Assembly (NCBI GenBank): GCA_963754135.1
Contig: CAVWEY010000004.1
Location: 310,001-374,000 of the forward strand
DNA from: JAJFUI01 sp963754135
Lineage (GTDB): Bacteria; Planctomycetota; Planctomycetia; Pirellulales; Thermoguttaceae
Direction: 5' to 3'
DNA: 64,000 bases
The notes beneath the pieces are model-generated. The model saw only the letters and a program-made list of their open reading frames with translations. It did not search any database and was not told the origin of the DNA. Both the position numbers and the translations under genes were made by a program. Below, one piece after another: positions 32,311-41,552 of the stretch. Each line of letters begins with the position of its first letter. Position 1 is the stretch's first letter.

Positions 32311-33374
32311 TCAATACACGCCGGGATACTCGCCCACCGCCTCGCCGGCGCGCGCCGTGACCAGGGCGAAGAAAACGGCGGGCGACATCTCCCGGCCCAA
32401 CAGGTGGACGGAGCCATCGCCGAAGGCCCCGTTGGCCCCGGTGGCGTGAAAGCTGTAAACGCCCCGGTAGTTGCTGCAATTGATCGCGCTCTGGCCCCCC
32501 TGCATGGTCCCGTCGGAACTCCAGGTCCCCACGGCGAAGTTGTCGTTGTGAGCCCAGGCCCCCCAGCCATAATAGAGCGGCACGCCGTCCGCCGCGTCCA
32601 CGGAACTTACGGCCACGTAGGAAGGAAAGTCGGCGGTGGGGACTTGCTGCCCGTCCGCCAGAAACAACCACGGCCGGCCCGACATCTCGCCGAGCATCAG
32701 CGTGTTCGACAGCCCGTCGGTCGTGTCGGCCAGCGGGTGCGAGACGGGAGTCGCGTCTGCGCCCCGAACGGCCCGGAAAGGTCCGTCTTGGGAGACGCGT
32801 TTGGGTAGGCGGCAAAATAGCCGGCCGGAATCGTGCTCGGCGCCTTGAGCGTCGTCGTCGATGACGCCCCGGAAACGGCGAAGTAGTCCGTGCTTGCCGC
32901 CGTAAAGGTCGTTAGCGGATTGGCGCTCTGGCCGGCGAAACTCGGATCAGTGACCGTCATCAGCCGCGGCACGGAACTGGTGGGGCACTCGAACACGGAG
33001 ATCCGCTGGCGGACCGCCTCTGCGTTGCTGGCGTCGAACCAGGGCTGGTTGAAGTTGTATTTGTCGCACAGGTTGCCCTGCTCGAAATAGGGGAGCACTT
33101 GGGTGATCCACCCCAATTGCAAGGAAGACGAGTACAAGAGCGGCAGCCCGCGCCTCGCGCTCTCGAAGTTGTGGCAGGCCAGCGCCAGTTGCTTGAGGTT
33201 GTTGCTGCATTGCAACTGCCGGGCCGACTCCCGCGCCGCCTGGACGGCCGGCAGCAGCAGCGCGATCAGGATGCCGATGATCGTAATGACCACCAAAAGT
33301 TCCACCAGCGTAAAAGCGCGTTGGGGGCTCAAGTCTTCGCGTTGCCGACGGGATTGCGTCCGCTGGGCGTTCAA
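32311..33374 (-). CDS. DUF1559 prepilin-like protein; one apparent frameshift
   Basis: Repaired length is 355 codons. TTG at 33374 is the likely start (GAGGAGAGG upstream), giving an N-terminus that leads into PQRAFTLVELLVVITIIGIL. The rest has LQCSNNLKQLALACHNFESA and ends YSFHATGANGAFGDGSVHLL. The two halves are joined by one base at GCGC (32759-32762): FGAPDATPVSHPLADTTDGL. It starts 18 bases after the permease stop, so it belongs to the same operon. It should be processed like a pseudopilin and exposed at the surface. Confidence 0.83.
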
Positions 33375-33391
33375 CTCTGCCTCTCCTCGAC

Positions 33392-36296
33392 TCACATGGC
33401 GGCGCGGCCCGCCTGTAGTAGTTTCAGCGGTTCCGTGCGGCCTGTCAAGACTGCCGGCCACAGGGCGGCCAGCAGGCACAGGCCTAGCGTCGCGCCGAAG
33501 CCAACTGTCAACTTGGCCCAGGGAATAATCAACGGCGTGATCATGCCGCCGCGAATGTTGACGTACCGCGTGATACCCGTGCCACAATAGCCCGCCATGA
33601 CCCCGAAGCCGAGGCTCAGCAGGCAAGCCACCATGCCGACGAGAATCGCTTCCGCAAGGATCATGCGGACGAGTCCGAAACGGGTGACACCGACCGCGCG
33701 TAGCACTCCCATGTCCCATCGGCGCGCACGGATGGACGACAGCACGGTGTTGACGACGCCCAGGGAGGCCACGGCGAGCGTCACTAGCGGCAGTTGGCAT
33801 AGTGCCCAGATGATGCCGTCGGCGCGGGCGCTGACCGTCTTGCGAACGCCTTCGGCCGTCTGCAGGTTGACGTTGGCCGTGTACTGCCGCCGGCGACCGC
33901 CGCCGGAGCCCATCTCGTCCATCGAGCCCCGTCCGCGTTGCCGCGATTTCACGAGGTTGATGTCGAAGTTCCGCTGGGCAATCGTTTGCAGCGATTCTTT
34001 GATCTCGTCCTCGGCGGCGGTGCCGTCGAGGTTCATCCAGAAGTAGGTGACCCGCTGGATTCCGAAATCGCGCCGTACCTCGCCATACGGGGCGAACATC
34101 AGGCCCGCGGCTCGGCCTCGTCGCAGGCTCTTAGTCAGCCAATGCCAGCCGTCCATCGACACCACGCCGGCGATTTCGTATTCGACGGGGTGCTCGGGCG
34201 GTTCGGGCGGAATCACCGCGAATTTGTCGCCCACGCCCAGGCCGCTTTCACGCTGGAAGTGGTCGGGCACCAGGCAGTAGCGCCCGTGGCGGAGCTTCTC
34301 CAGCGCTTCGCGGCGCGTTCCCTCCACAAAAGGAAAGTTGAACATCGGCCGGTCGCCCCCCAGCGCCAGATCGGGATCGACGCCGATCATGACGCAGTTG
34401 TCCTGCGCGTTGCCGACTCCCGCACGTTGGCGCCGGTGAGGTCCTCGGCGAACTTCACCTGTTGCACGGCCAGCGGCACGCATTGACCGGCCTTTATCCC
34501 TTTCACCTGGCGGACGGCGTTCGATCTCCGACTCGGGCACGCCCGCGGGAATCAGGCCGGCCAGCATTTCCGGCGCCCAGTCGCCCGGCATGAAGGGCCC
34601 CAGCATCGAATAGCCCCATGTTTGCGTAGCGACGAACAGGCCGAGGCCGATGGTCAGCGCCGCCGCGGTTCCCACGGCCCGCCAGAGGTTGCTGGTAAGC
34701 TGCGTGGCCAACAGCCGCGAGTTGACCCCCAGCAGCCGCGCGATGACCGGCCCGAAGAACTTGCCCGTAAACGCTACGGTCATGCGGCGCGAGCAGGATG
34801 AATCCGATTCCCATGGCCGGGCAGCCCACGATCGCCGAAACCGCATACCGCGCTTTGTCCGGCATGGGCAGCCAGAACACCACCAGCGGCTGGAGGCAAA
34901 TCAGCGCCAGGCCGATTGCCGTGAGCCCCCAGGAAAGCCTCGCCGACCGCACGGGCGGCCGCACCACCATTGCTTCCAAGGGGCTGACGCGCGTGGCCCG
35001 CCAGGCGGGAATGATGGAAGCCGCCAGCGCGCCGCCCAGCGCACAAATGCCCGACAGCGCGATGCACCAGAAGCCCAGCGACACGCCGATTGGGAAGAAA
35101 GCGGGCCGCAGGCGGCTCATCATTTCCAGCAGGCCCCAACCCGCCAAAAGTCCGCCTCCCCAGCCAACCAGTCCCAGGAAGATGCTTTCGGCCGCGATCA
35201 TGACGCCGATCTGAGCCTTGGTCAGCGCGACGGCCCGCAGCATGGCGAACTGGCGGACGCGTTCGTCCACGCCCATGTTGAGCGTCGTGAAGATAATGAA
35301 GAGCGCAGCCAGCAGCGAGATGCCGGTAGCGGAAAGCGCCTGTCCGCGGATCGTCTCCGAAGTCCAGCTCTGATCGAGTTGCGCCCCCACGTCCTCCTGA
35401 GCTTGGAACTCGATTCGCGGAGACGCCCGCCGGAGGCGTTCCGCCCATTGGGCGCGAAATTCGCCGGCCTGGATCCCCTTGGCCAGGACCACGCCGGCGA
35501 AGTCGATCTTGGCGGGAACCCCGGCCACCTTTTCCGCCAGCGCCCAGGGCACATAGAGTGCCAACACGGCCGGGCCGTGGGCCAACGGCGCAGCGCTCCG
35601 CGACGGCGGCAGACCAACCATGAAGGTTGCCGACGGGACCGCGGTCCGCTGCGAGACGATGCCCACGATCTTCAACGAGAACTCTTTGCCGGGCCGGCCG
35701 CCGGCCACGATCACTTCCTCGTCCAGCTTGACGCCGACCTGGTCCGCCAACCCATTGCTGATGGCCGCTTCCATCCGGTCCGGATGTTTGGAATCGATCC
35801 ACTTGCCACGGACCAGCGGATACGGGGGCTCGGCCGCGTCGGTGCCCACCAGCGTCGGCGTCGGGGCCGGGCCCGCGTTCATGCTACGGACCGGCGCATT
35901 GGCGGCCGCCGCGTTCTCGCCGGGGGGGCCAAACCTCCGTGCCGGGGCGACTTGCTCCGGGTTCGCCTTATTCTTGATCGTCACCCGCGATTGGAACGCC
36001 GGGTCCACCACGGCCACCGCCGGGTCCTGCCGGAGCAATCCGACCAGATTCTTGAACAGGGGCGGCAAGGGAGCATCCCCGGAACCCACCGGCAGAACAA
36101 CCAGTTCGTACCGGCCCAAGTACTTCTCGGTCAATTCCTTGAATTTCTGGACGAGCGAATCGTAGCCGCTGACCACCCAGACGACAACGCACGCGGCGGC
36201 GACCGTGGAAAGGATAGTCAACAACAACCGCCCGGGCCGGCGCCGTATGTCGGCCGTGGCCAGCTTGCGGACGACAGTAAACTCGCCTGCGTGCAT
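33392..36296 (-). CDS. FtsX/MacB-type ABC transporter permease; three apparent frameshifts
   Basis: Repaired length is 970 codons. The N-terminus KLATADIRRRPGRLLLTILS leads into the first membrane helix, followed by a large periplasmic domain (about residues 60-290). Then come clustered helices (LSATGISLLAALFIIFTTLN; IFLGLVGWGGGLLAGWGLLE; LGFWCIALSGICALGGALAA), a second periplasmic domain and a second set of three helices near the C-terminus (LVRMILAEAILVGMVACLLS). This is the duplicated FtsX layout of lipoprotein or peptide-moving ABC permeases. Breaks near 34783, 34516 and 34415-34425 are repaired at GCGC. Start ATG 36296 has GAGGAA upstream. Confidence 0.85.
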
Positions 36297-36384
36297 AAGC
36301 GTTTCCTCGATCAAGGGTATTGCGATTGCCATCCGGTCCGCAGAAGCGGCGTTCTTCCGTGGACCAAGGAGCGGCTCTTCTCCG

Positions 36385-37176
36385 TCACGATGCCGCAACG
36401 GCCGCATCGCCGGCCGCGACGTTCACAATATCCTGGTAATGGGCGGCCAACGTTTGGGCGTCCTTGAAGGCGCCCGTGCCGAACTGCGCGAGGATACGGC
36501 CGTCTTTCATCACCACCACGCGCTGCGCCCAAACCGCCACCGCCGGCTCATGCGTCACCAACACTATCGTCCGCCGCTCTGCTTCCGACAGTTCCCGCAA
36601 CAACCGGCATATCTTCTGCCCGCTGACCGAATCGAGACTGCCGGTCGGTTCGTCGGCCAGGACCAAGGCCGGGTCGTTGACCAGCGCGCGGGCGATCGCC
36701 ACGCGCTGCTGCTCGCCGCCGCTCATGGCGTCGGGGCGATGATGCCGCCGCGAGACCAGCCCCAAGCGGTCCAACAGGCGTTCTACCTTCTCGTCGGCGC
36801 GACCGGTGCGCCGGCCGGCCAGTATGGGCAGGCTGACGTTGTCGTGGGCCGTCAGCGATGGGATCAAATTGAATGCTTGGAAGACGAGACCGATTTTGCG
36901 GCGGCGGAACCGCGTCAGTTGCCCGTCCGACATGGCCGACAGATCGGCGCCGTCGATTGTCACGCGGCCTTCATCGGGCGGAGCGAGCCCCGCCATGACG
37001 TGCAGCAGCGTGCTCTTGCCCGAGCCGCTGGCGCCCATGACGGCGACGAATTCCCCTTCTTCGATCAAGAGGCAAACATTCTTGATGGCCTCGACTACCG
37101 ATTCACCCTGGCGAAAGCGTTTGGTCGCGCCTTCGACGCGGACAGGAATCCTGCCGGCTGGTGGCTCTGTCAACAC
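36385..37176 (-). CDS. ABC transporter ATP-binding protein (LolD/MacB type)
   Basis: A 263-residue ATPase starting at GTG 37176 (CAGGAG eight bases upstream). Walker A is GASGSGKSTLLHVM, the Q-loop is LVFQAFNLIPSLTAHDNVSL, the ABC signature is MSGGEQQRVAIARALVNDPA, Walker B is LVLADEPTGSLDS, and the switch histidine is in IVLVTHEPAVAVW. This is the MacB/LolD subfamily that works with FtsX-type permeases to extract or move molecules at the outer face of the inner membrane. The permease follows after 88 bases. Confidence 0.93.
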   Translation of the reverse strand: MLTEPPAGRIPVRVEGATKRFRQGESVVEAIKNVCLLIEEGEFVAVMGASGSGKSTLLHVMAGLAPPDEGRVTIDGADLSAMSDGQLTRFRRRKIGLVFQAFNLIPSLTAHDNVSLPILAGRRTGRADEKVERLLDRLGLVSRRHHRPDAMSGGEQQRVAIARALVNDPALVLADEPTGSLDSVSGQKICRLLRELSEAERRTIVLVTHEPAVAVWAQRVVVMKDGRILAQFGTGAFKDAQTLAAHYQDIVNVAAGDAAVAAS

Positions 37177-37198
37177 GAAAGAGACTCCTGGGGGAAAA

Positions 37199-37633
37199 CT
37201 ACGGAAGCACAAACGGCACGAGGGCGTTGTCGCCTTCATGCACCACAACCTTCCAGCGCGACGTCCGCGGGTCGCTGTAACGCCCCTGGAGTTGATCGAC
37301 CTCCGGCACGGGCTCCGGCTCGTCGCCCGTATTGACGTGTTGCGGCCATTGGAACGTTACGGCGTACTCGCCCAGCGGCGCGCCATCGCCGGGCGCGTAG
37401 GAACGCAAGCGAAACTCCCCCTTATCGTCCGTGACGGCTGCCGGTGCAAACCTCAACTTCCTCTGCTCGCTCAACGGGTAGAACGCGACGCGCCATCCCT
37501 TGGCCGGCTGTCCCTGGTACAAGACTTTTCCATGCACCGGATAGGGTTGCGGCCCGGGAAGCGGACGGCTGCTGCAACCTGCCGGCGCGAGCAAGGCTAG
37601 CGCCAAGCAGAAATGGAGGGGGCTTGATTTCAT
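37199..37633 (-). CDS. Transthyretin-like lipoprotein
   Basis: A 144-residue lipoprotein: MKSSPLHFCLALALLAPAGC carries the lipobox. The mature domain is a single transthyretin-type fold (PVHGKVLYQGQPAKGWRVAF, then DKGEFRLRSYAPGDGAPLGE). ATG at 37633 is preferred; a GTG at 37645 is also in frame but too close to the AGGAG. It sits 17 bases after a DUF1559 gene and 22 before the ABC ATPase, so co-transcription is likely. Confidence 0.82.
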   Translation of the reverse strand: MKSSPLHFCLALALLAPAGCSSRPLPGPQPYPVHGKVLYQGQPAKGWRVAFYPLSEQRKLRFAPAAVTDDKGEFRLRSYAPGDGAPLGEYAVTFQWPQHVNTGDEPEPVPEVDQLQGRYSDPRTSRWKVVVHEGDNALVPFVLP

Positions 37634-37650
37634 CGCCGTCTGCACGACTC

Positions 37651-38661
37651 CTACTCGATGTTCTTATCGGTGGTGATCTGCCCGTCGTCGATGTCCGTGA
37701 TTTGCGCGAAGGCCAGCCCGCTCATCAATTCGCCGGCGAACCGCACCGATCCGTCGCAGAACAACACCATCGCGCCGCCGGGATGAAAGGAATAGATTTC
37801 GTGGTAATTGTTGCAGTTCACGGCGCAGTTAAGCAAATCGCCCGCCGTAGGGTTGGCCGAGGCGTTCATCGTGCCGTCCTGAGAGTACGGCCAGAAGACC
37901 CAGGATTGCCAGGCGGCCCAGGAGCCGCGATTGCTCGGGGCCAGGTCCGGCGGCACCTGCTGCTTGCCGACCCACTGCTGCGGCCAGCCCGCCGTCTCGC
38001 TGATCAACAAGGCGTTGGACAGCCCGTCCTTGATGTCCCGCACCTGCCGCGGTGCGCGAGAATAAACGGTGGGAGGAAACATGGGGGAGCTGTCCAACAT
38101 GGCCTGGTGCGCATTTCCGCTGTTGGGAAATAGGGGGAAATTGGCGCCCCAGCCCGTGGTTGGCGCGACAAAACCGTTCGGCGCCAGGTAATCGATCCAG
38201 CCTTTGACCGAGTAAGTTGTGCTCTTGTTCGGATTGGAGGAACCAGCGGTCGCCGGGCCCGAACAGATGATGTCCGAAGACCGCGGCGTGGAGGGGCAGA
38301 TAAACACAGGCAGCTTGGTTTCGACCACCGCCTTGTTGACGGGGTCGTAGAAGTCGTACTCCCAATTGTAGGCGTCGTAGATGTTCTTCTGCTCGATGTA
38401 GGGCAGCAGGAACGTGCCCCAGCCGGTGTAGCCGCCGTCCTGGCCGGGCGTCGACCGCGACCACCGGCGCGGCGGAAAGCCGCCGTTGGCGTTCTCAAAG
38501 CTGTGAAAGCCGATGCCGAGCTGTCTGAGATTGTTCTCGCACTGGCTGCGGCGCGCGGCTTCCCGCGCTGCCTGCACCGCCGGCAGCAACAGCGCAATGA
38601 GGATGCCAATGATCGTGATGACCACCAACAACTCAATTAGTGTAAAAGCGGTTCGCTTCAT
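37651..38661 (-). CDS. DUF1559 prepilin-like protein
   Basis: A 336-residue intact DUF1559 protein. The N-terminus is MKRTAFTLIELLVVITIIGI, with the pseudopilin-type helix, followed by RRSQCENNLRQLGIGFHSFE and the central DIKDGLSNALLISETAGW. The C-terminal glycine-aspartate motif is GGAMVLFCDGSVRFAGELMS. It is the second gene of the operon behind the sigma-54 promoter. Unlike the other two DUF1559 genes here it needs no frame repair, so it is a useful reference for them. Confidence 0.92.
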   Translation of the reverse strand: MKRTAFTLIELLVVITIIGILIALLLPAVQAAREAARRSQCENNLRQLGIGFHSFENANGGFPPRRWSRSTPGQDGGYTGWGTFLLPYIEQKNIYDAYNWEYDFYDPVNKAVVETKLPVFICPSTPRSSDIICSGPATAGSSNPNKSTTYSVKGWIDYLAPNGFVAPTTGWGANFPLFPNSGNAHQAMLDSSPMFPPTVYSRAPRQVRDIKDGLSNALLISETAGWPQQWVGKQQVPPDLAPSNRGSWAAWQSWVFWPYSQDGTMNASANPTAGDLLNCAVNCNNYHEIYSFHPGGAMVLFCDGSVRFAGELMSGLAFAQITDIDDGQITTDKNIE

Positions 38662-38747
38662 GGTTTGACTTTGGGCGGACTGTAGGGTGCGTGGAACGCA
38701 CCATGGCAAACGGTTGCCGGCGCAACCCAAGGCGTGTTTCACGCACC

Positions 38748-39893
38748 CTATCGCGCGGCGGGCCGGCAGTGCGTCAGCGCCAACAGCGCAAACGCGGTGG
38801 CCAGATTCGGGTCTCCCTCCATCCATTGCGTGTCGGCGTTGACCCACGAGCCGTCGGGTTTCTGCCGCCGGGCGAGTTCCTCGGTCAGTTCGCGGCGCCA
38901 ATCGTGCTTCACGCCCTTGGCGTCCTCGATCTCGTCCACCCCGAGCACGTCCAACGCCTTGGCGAAGGTGTGGTAGTAGTAGTACAGGCCGGCCTCGCCC
39001 ATGCCGGGATTCGACTTCAGATCGTAGTTCTTGCGGATCCATTGCAGGGCGGCCTTCACCCGCGGATCGTCCTTGGTCAATCCGGCGTAGATCATGCTTT
39101 TCAGGCCGGAGTAGGTCATCGAGCCGTAGCTCCGCAGCCCTCCGTTGGCCGTCTGCCGCGACTCGTCCTGCTTGCTCAACACGGGCGTGTAGAAGAATCC
39201 GCCGTCGTTCACCTTGGCGGCGTACTTGGTGGTGTTGTGCTCGCTCTCCAGATTCTGACACCGTGAGGCAAAGGCCAACGCCTTCTTCAGCGCCGGATCG
39301 TCGGCGCCGGCGCCGCAGGCCTTCAAGGCGTCGAGCAGATAGGCCGTGTTCGACAGGTCGGGCCGGGACCGGCCGCCGTAGCCCATGCCGCCGTAAGAGA
39401 CGTCCGCCTTGTCCTTCCCCTTGCGCTCGTCGATCTGGCCGTCGCGGAGAAACCGCTCCGCGTCCTTGATGATCTTTTTATACTTGCCCGTGCGGTTGGC
39501 CTCCTTGAAACAGATCACAGCGATGCAGGTTTCGTAGTTGGGGATTCGTCCGCCCGGCATGTGGATGCCGCCGGTCTCCTGCACGGCCTCCTCCAAGAAG
39601 GCTAGTCCCTTGGCCACCTGCGGATCGCCTGCCGACCGCCCGGCACGCAACAGACCCAGCGTGTAGAGCGCGGTCGGGCCGACGCCGAGTTGCGGACTCA
39701 GTGCGCCTTCCGACGACTGCCGCGAGGCGAGAAACTGAATCGCCCGATCCACAGTGGTTTGATAAAGTTTCGGATCAGGCCCCGGCCGTGATGGTCCATC
39801 GTTCTTCTCGGCGGAAGGGCCGCAGGCCCCGGCCAGCCAGACGGCCATAGCGGCCGCAATCCGGCGGACATTGACTCCATTCCGGCGGTTCAC
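38748..39893 (-). CDS. Lipoprotein with prenyltransferase/squalene-cyclase (alpha-alpha barrel) fold
   Basis: A 381-residue protein starting at GTG 39893 (GGGAG six bases upstream). The signal ends in a lipobox (AMAVWLAGAC). Repeats of the terpene-cyclase/prenyltransferase type follow: TVDRAIQFLASRQSSEGALS, then SYGGMGYGGRSRPDLSNTAY, GLRSYGSMTYSGLKSMIYAG and ELARRQKPDGSWVNADTQWM. No DxDD catalytic motif is seen, so it may be a binding or scaffold protein rather than a cyclase. It is the promoter-proximal gene of the sigma-54 operon. Confidence 0.78.
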   Translation of the reverse strand: MNRRNGVNVRRIAAAMAVWLAGACGPSAEKNDGPSRPGPDPKLYQTTVDRAIQFLASRQSSEGALSPQLGVGPTALYTLGLLRAGRSAGDPQVAKGLAFLEEAVQETGGIHMPGGRIPNYETCIAVICFKEANRTGKYKKIIKDAERFLRDGQIDERKGKDKADVSYGGMGYGGRSRPDLSNTAYLLDALKACGAGADDPALKKALAFASRCQNLESEHNTTKYAAKVNDGGFFYTPVLSKQDESRQTANGGLRSYGSMTYSGLKSMIYAGLTKDDPRVKAALQWIRKNYDLKSNPGMGEAGLYYYYHTFAKALDVLGVDEIEDAKGVKHDWRRELTEELARRQKPDGSWVNADTQWMEGDPNLATAFALLALTHCRPAAR

Positions 39894-39954
39894 GTCGTTC
39901 TCCCACTATGTTCATAGAGATTGGGTAGCAGTTTTCAACTTTCCCCAAGGGGAA

Positions 39955-39970
39955 GCAAACCGGGGGCCAA
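39955..39970 (-). promoter_or_regulatory. Sigma-54 (-24/-12) promoter of the envelope operon
   Basis: On the minus strand TTGGCCCCCGGTTTGC is followed by TT: GG at -24 and GC at -12 are separated by exactly ten bases, and TGGC and TTGC cores match the sigma-54 consensus TGGCAC-N5-TTGC. Transcription would begin near 39943, about 50 bases before the GTG at 39893. A NtrC-type activator gene lies immediately on the other side. Confidence 0.65.
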
Positions 39971-40056
39971 GGCCGCCCAGACGTGTTCCAATCGACTTAT
40001 CCCTTTCCCGGCGCGGATGTTGCGTCTCGCGCGATGACCGAGTACAATAGGTCTCA

Positions 40057-40094
40057 TGTCGAGTTGCTCGACACCGATGTCGATTCTTTCGACA
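40057..40094. promoter_or_regulatory. Two tandem TGTCGA-N5-TCGACA palindromes (activator binding sites)
   Basis: TGTCGAGTTGCTCGACA (40057-40073) and TGTCGATTCTTTCGACA (40078-40094) have identical six-base arms and five-base spacers; their centres are 21 bases apart, two helical turns, so bound dimers would face the same side. They lie about 115-150 bases upstream of the predicted sigma-54 start near 39943, the normal enhancer distance, and 17-54 bases before the kinase ATG, where they could also cause autoregulation. Confidence 0.7.
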
Positions 40095-40110
40095 ACCCGG
40101 ACCTGTTGCC

Positions 40111-41550
40111 ATGTCCTCTGCTACGACCGATCGGATTGCGGTAGCCCGCTCTGGTGAGCCCTCGGGCATGAGGTGGCCCATCCGCCGCCAGTTGCTCGTT
40201 CCGATGGTTTCAGTCGTCTTGTTGGCCAGCTTGTTGGCCACCGCAATCACCGCCTCATGGATTGCCCTGCGGGTTCGCCGCGAGCAAGCGGAGGACTTGC
40301 GGCGGGTGAAAAGGACGCTGGCCGAGGCCGCCTTCCCGCTGACCAGACCGGTGCTGCTGCAAATCAAAGGTCTCTCGGGGGCGGAGTTCGTGTTGATCGG
40401 TCCCGAAGGGCGGCTGGAAGAGAGCACGCTGCCGCTGGAGAAGTCCTGGCTCGAGGACCTTGCGCAGTTCGGCCGAACGGGCCGAACCGACACCGGCGCC
40501 GGCCGGGCGACGGTTTCCTTGGGGGAGCGCAATTACCTGGTCGATTCGGTCGGCGTCTCCAGCCGCTCGCCAACGGCCGCGCCATCGACGCTCTTGATCC
40601 TTTATCCCGAGGATCAACTGGCTTCGCGCGTCCGCCAGGCCGTGTATCCGGCGCTGATTGCCGGGCTGGTGGCCGCGGGCATTGCTGTGGCGATTGCCAC
40701 TTGGCTGGCCCGGCGGCTGGCCCACCCGATCGGCCTGCTGGTGGCCCGCACGGCGGCCATTGCCGAAGGCGACTTCACGCCGATGCCCGTCGCAGAGCGA
40801 AACGACGAGCTGCGAGACTTGGCGGAGTCGATCAACCGGATGACCGGGCAGTTGGCCGGCTACGAACGGCAAGTCCGCCACAACGAGCGGCTCCGGACCC
40901 TGGGCCAGTTGGGGGCGTCGATGGCCCATCAACTCCGCAACGCGGCCACCGGCGGCCGGATGGCCATCGAGCTGCACCGCCGCGAGTGTCCCCGCGGCAC
41001 GGCGGACGAATCGCTGGACGTGGCCCTGCGTCAATTGCGGCTGATGGAGTCGTACTTGCGTCAATTCCTCTCGATCGAGGAATCGGCGCCCCCGGTCCGC
41101 CAGCGCGTCAACACGACGCTGCTGGTCAGAGAGGTGTTGAGCCTGGTGCGGCCGTCGTACGTCCACGCCGGCATCGACCTTCAATTTACCCCGCCGCCGG
41201 AGCCGATCTTCCTCGGCGGCGACCCGGAAGCGCTCCGGCAGCTTATCACCAATCTCGTGCTCAACGCGGCAGACGCCGCCGTTGCGGGCCAGTCCGCTCC
41301 GCCGCACGTCCGGGTAGAGATCGGGCGGAGCGCGGCCCACGGCGGCGCGATCCGCGTGCTCGACTCCGGCCCCGGTCCTGACCCGGCGGTCCGCGACCGG
41401 TTGTTCAACTCCTTCGTCACCACCAAGCCGGACGGTTTCGGGCTGGGGCTGTTCGTCGCCCGTCAGATTGCCCAGCGGCACGGCGGACAGGTCCGCTGGC
41501 AACGCGACGGCGACATGACGTGCTTTTGCTTCGATTTTCCCTTGGATTAG
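40111..41550 (+). CDS. HAMP-domain sensor histidine kinase
   Basis: A 479-residue membrane kinase. First helix about residues 28-52 (LLVPMVSVVLLASLLATAIT), a periplasmic sensor of about 120 residues with no recognised family, second helix near YPALIAGLVAAGIAVAIATW, then HAMP (LARRLAHPIGLLVARTAAIA). The phosphoacceptor histidine is in LGASMAHQLRNAATGGRMAI. HATPase motifs are LVLNAADAAVAG, DSGPGP and GFGLGLFVARQIAQRHGG. It overlaps functionally with the next gene, which starts two bases after its stop. Likely phosphorylates that NtrC-type partner. Confidence 0.9.
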   Translation: MSSATTDRIAVARSGEPSGMRWPIRRQLLVPMVSVVLLASLLATAITASWIALRVRREQAEDLRRVKRTLAEAAFPLTRPVLLQIKGLSGAEFVLIGPEGRLEESTLPLEKSWLEDLAQFGRTGRTDTGAGRATVSLGERNYLVDSVGVSSRSPTAAPSTLLILYPEDQLASRVRQAVYPALIAGLVAAGIAVAIATWLARRLAHPIGLLVARTAAIAEGDFTPMPVAERNDELRDLAESINRMTGQLAGYERQVRHNERLRTLGQLGASMAHQLRNAATGGRMAIELHRRECPRGTADESLDVALRQLRLMESYLRQFLSIEESAPPVRQRVNTTLLVREVLSLVRPSYVHAGIDLQFTPPPEPIFLGGDPEALRQLITNLVLNAADAAVAGQSAPPHVRVEIGRSAAHGGAIRVLDSGPGPDPAVRDRLFNSFVTTKPDGFGLGLFVARQIAQRHGGQVRWQRDGDMTCFCFDFPLD

Positions 41551-41552
41551 AC

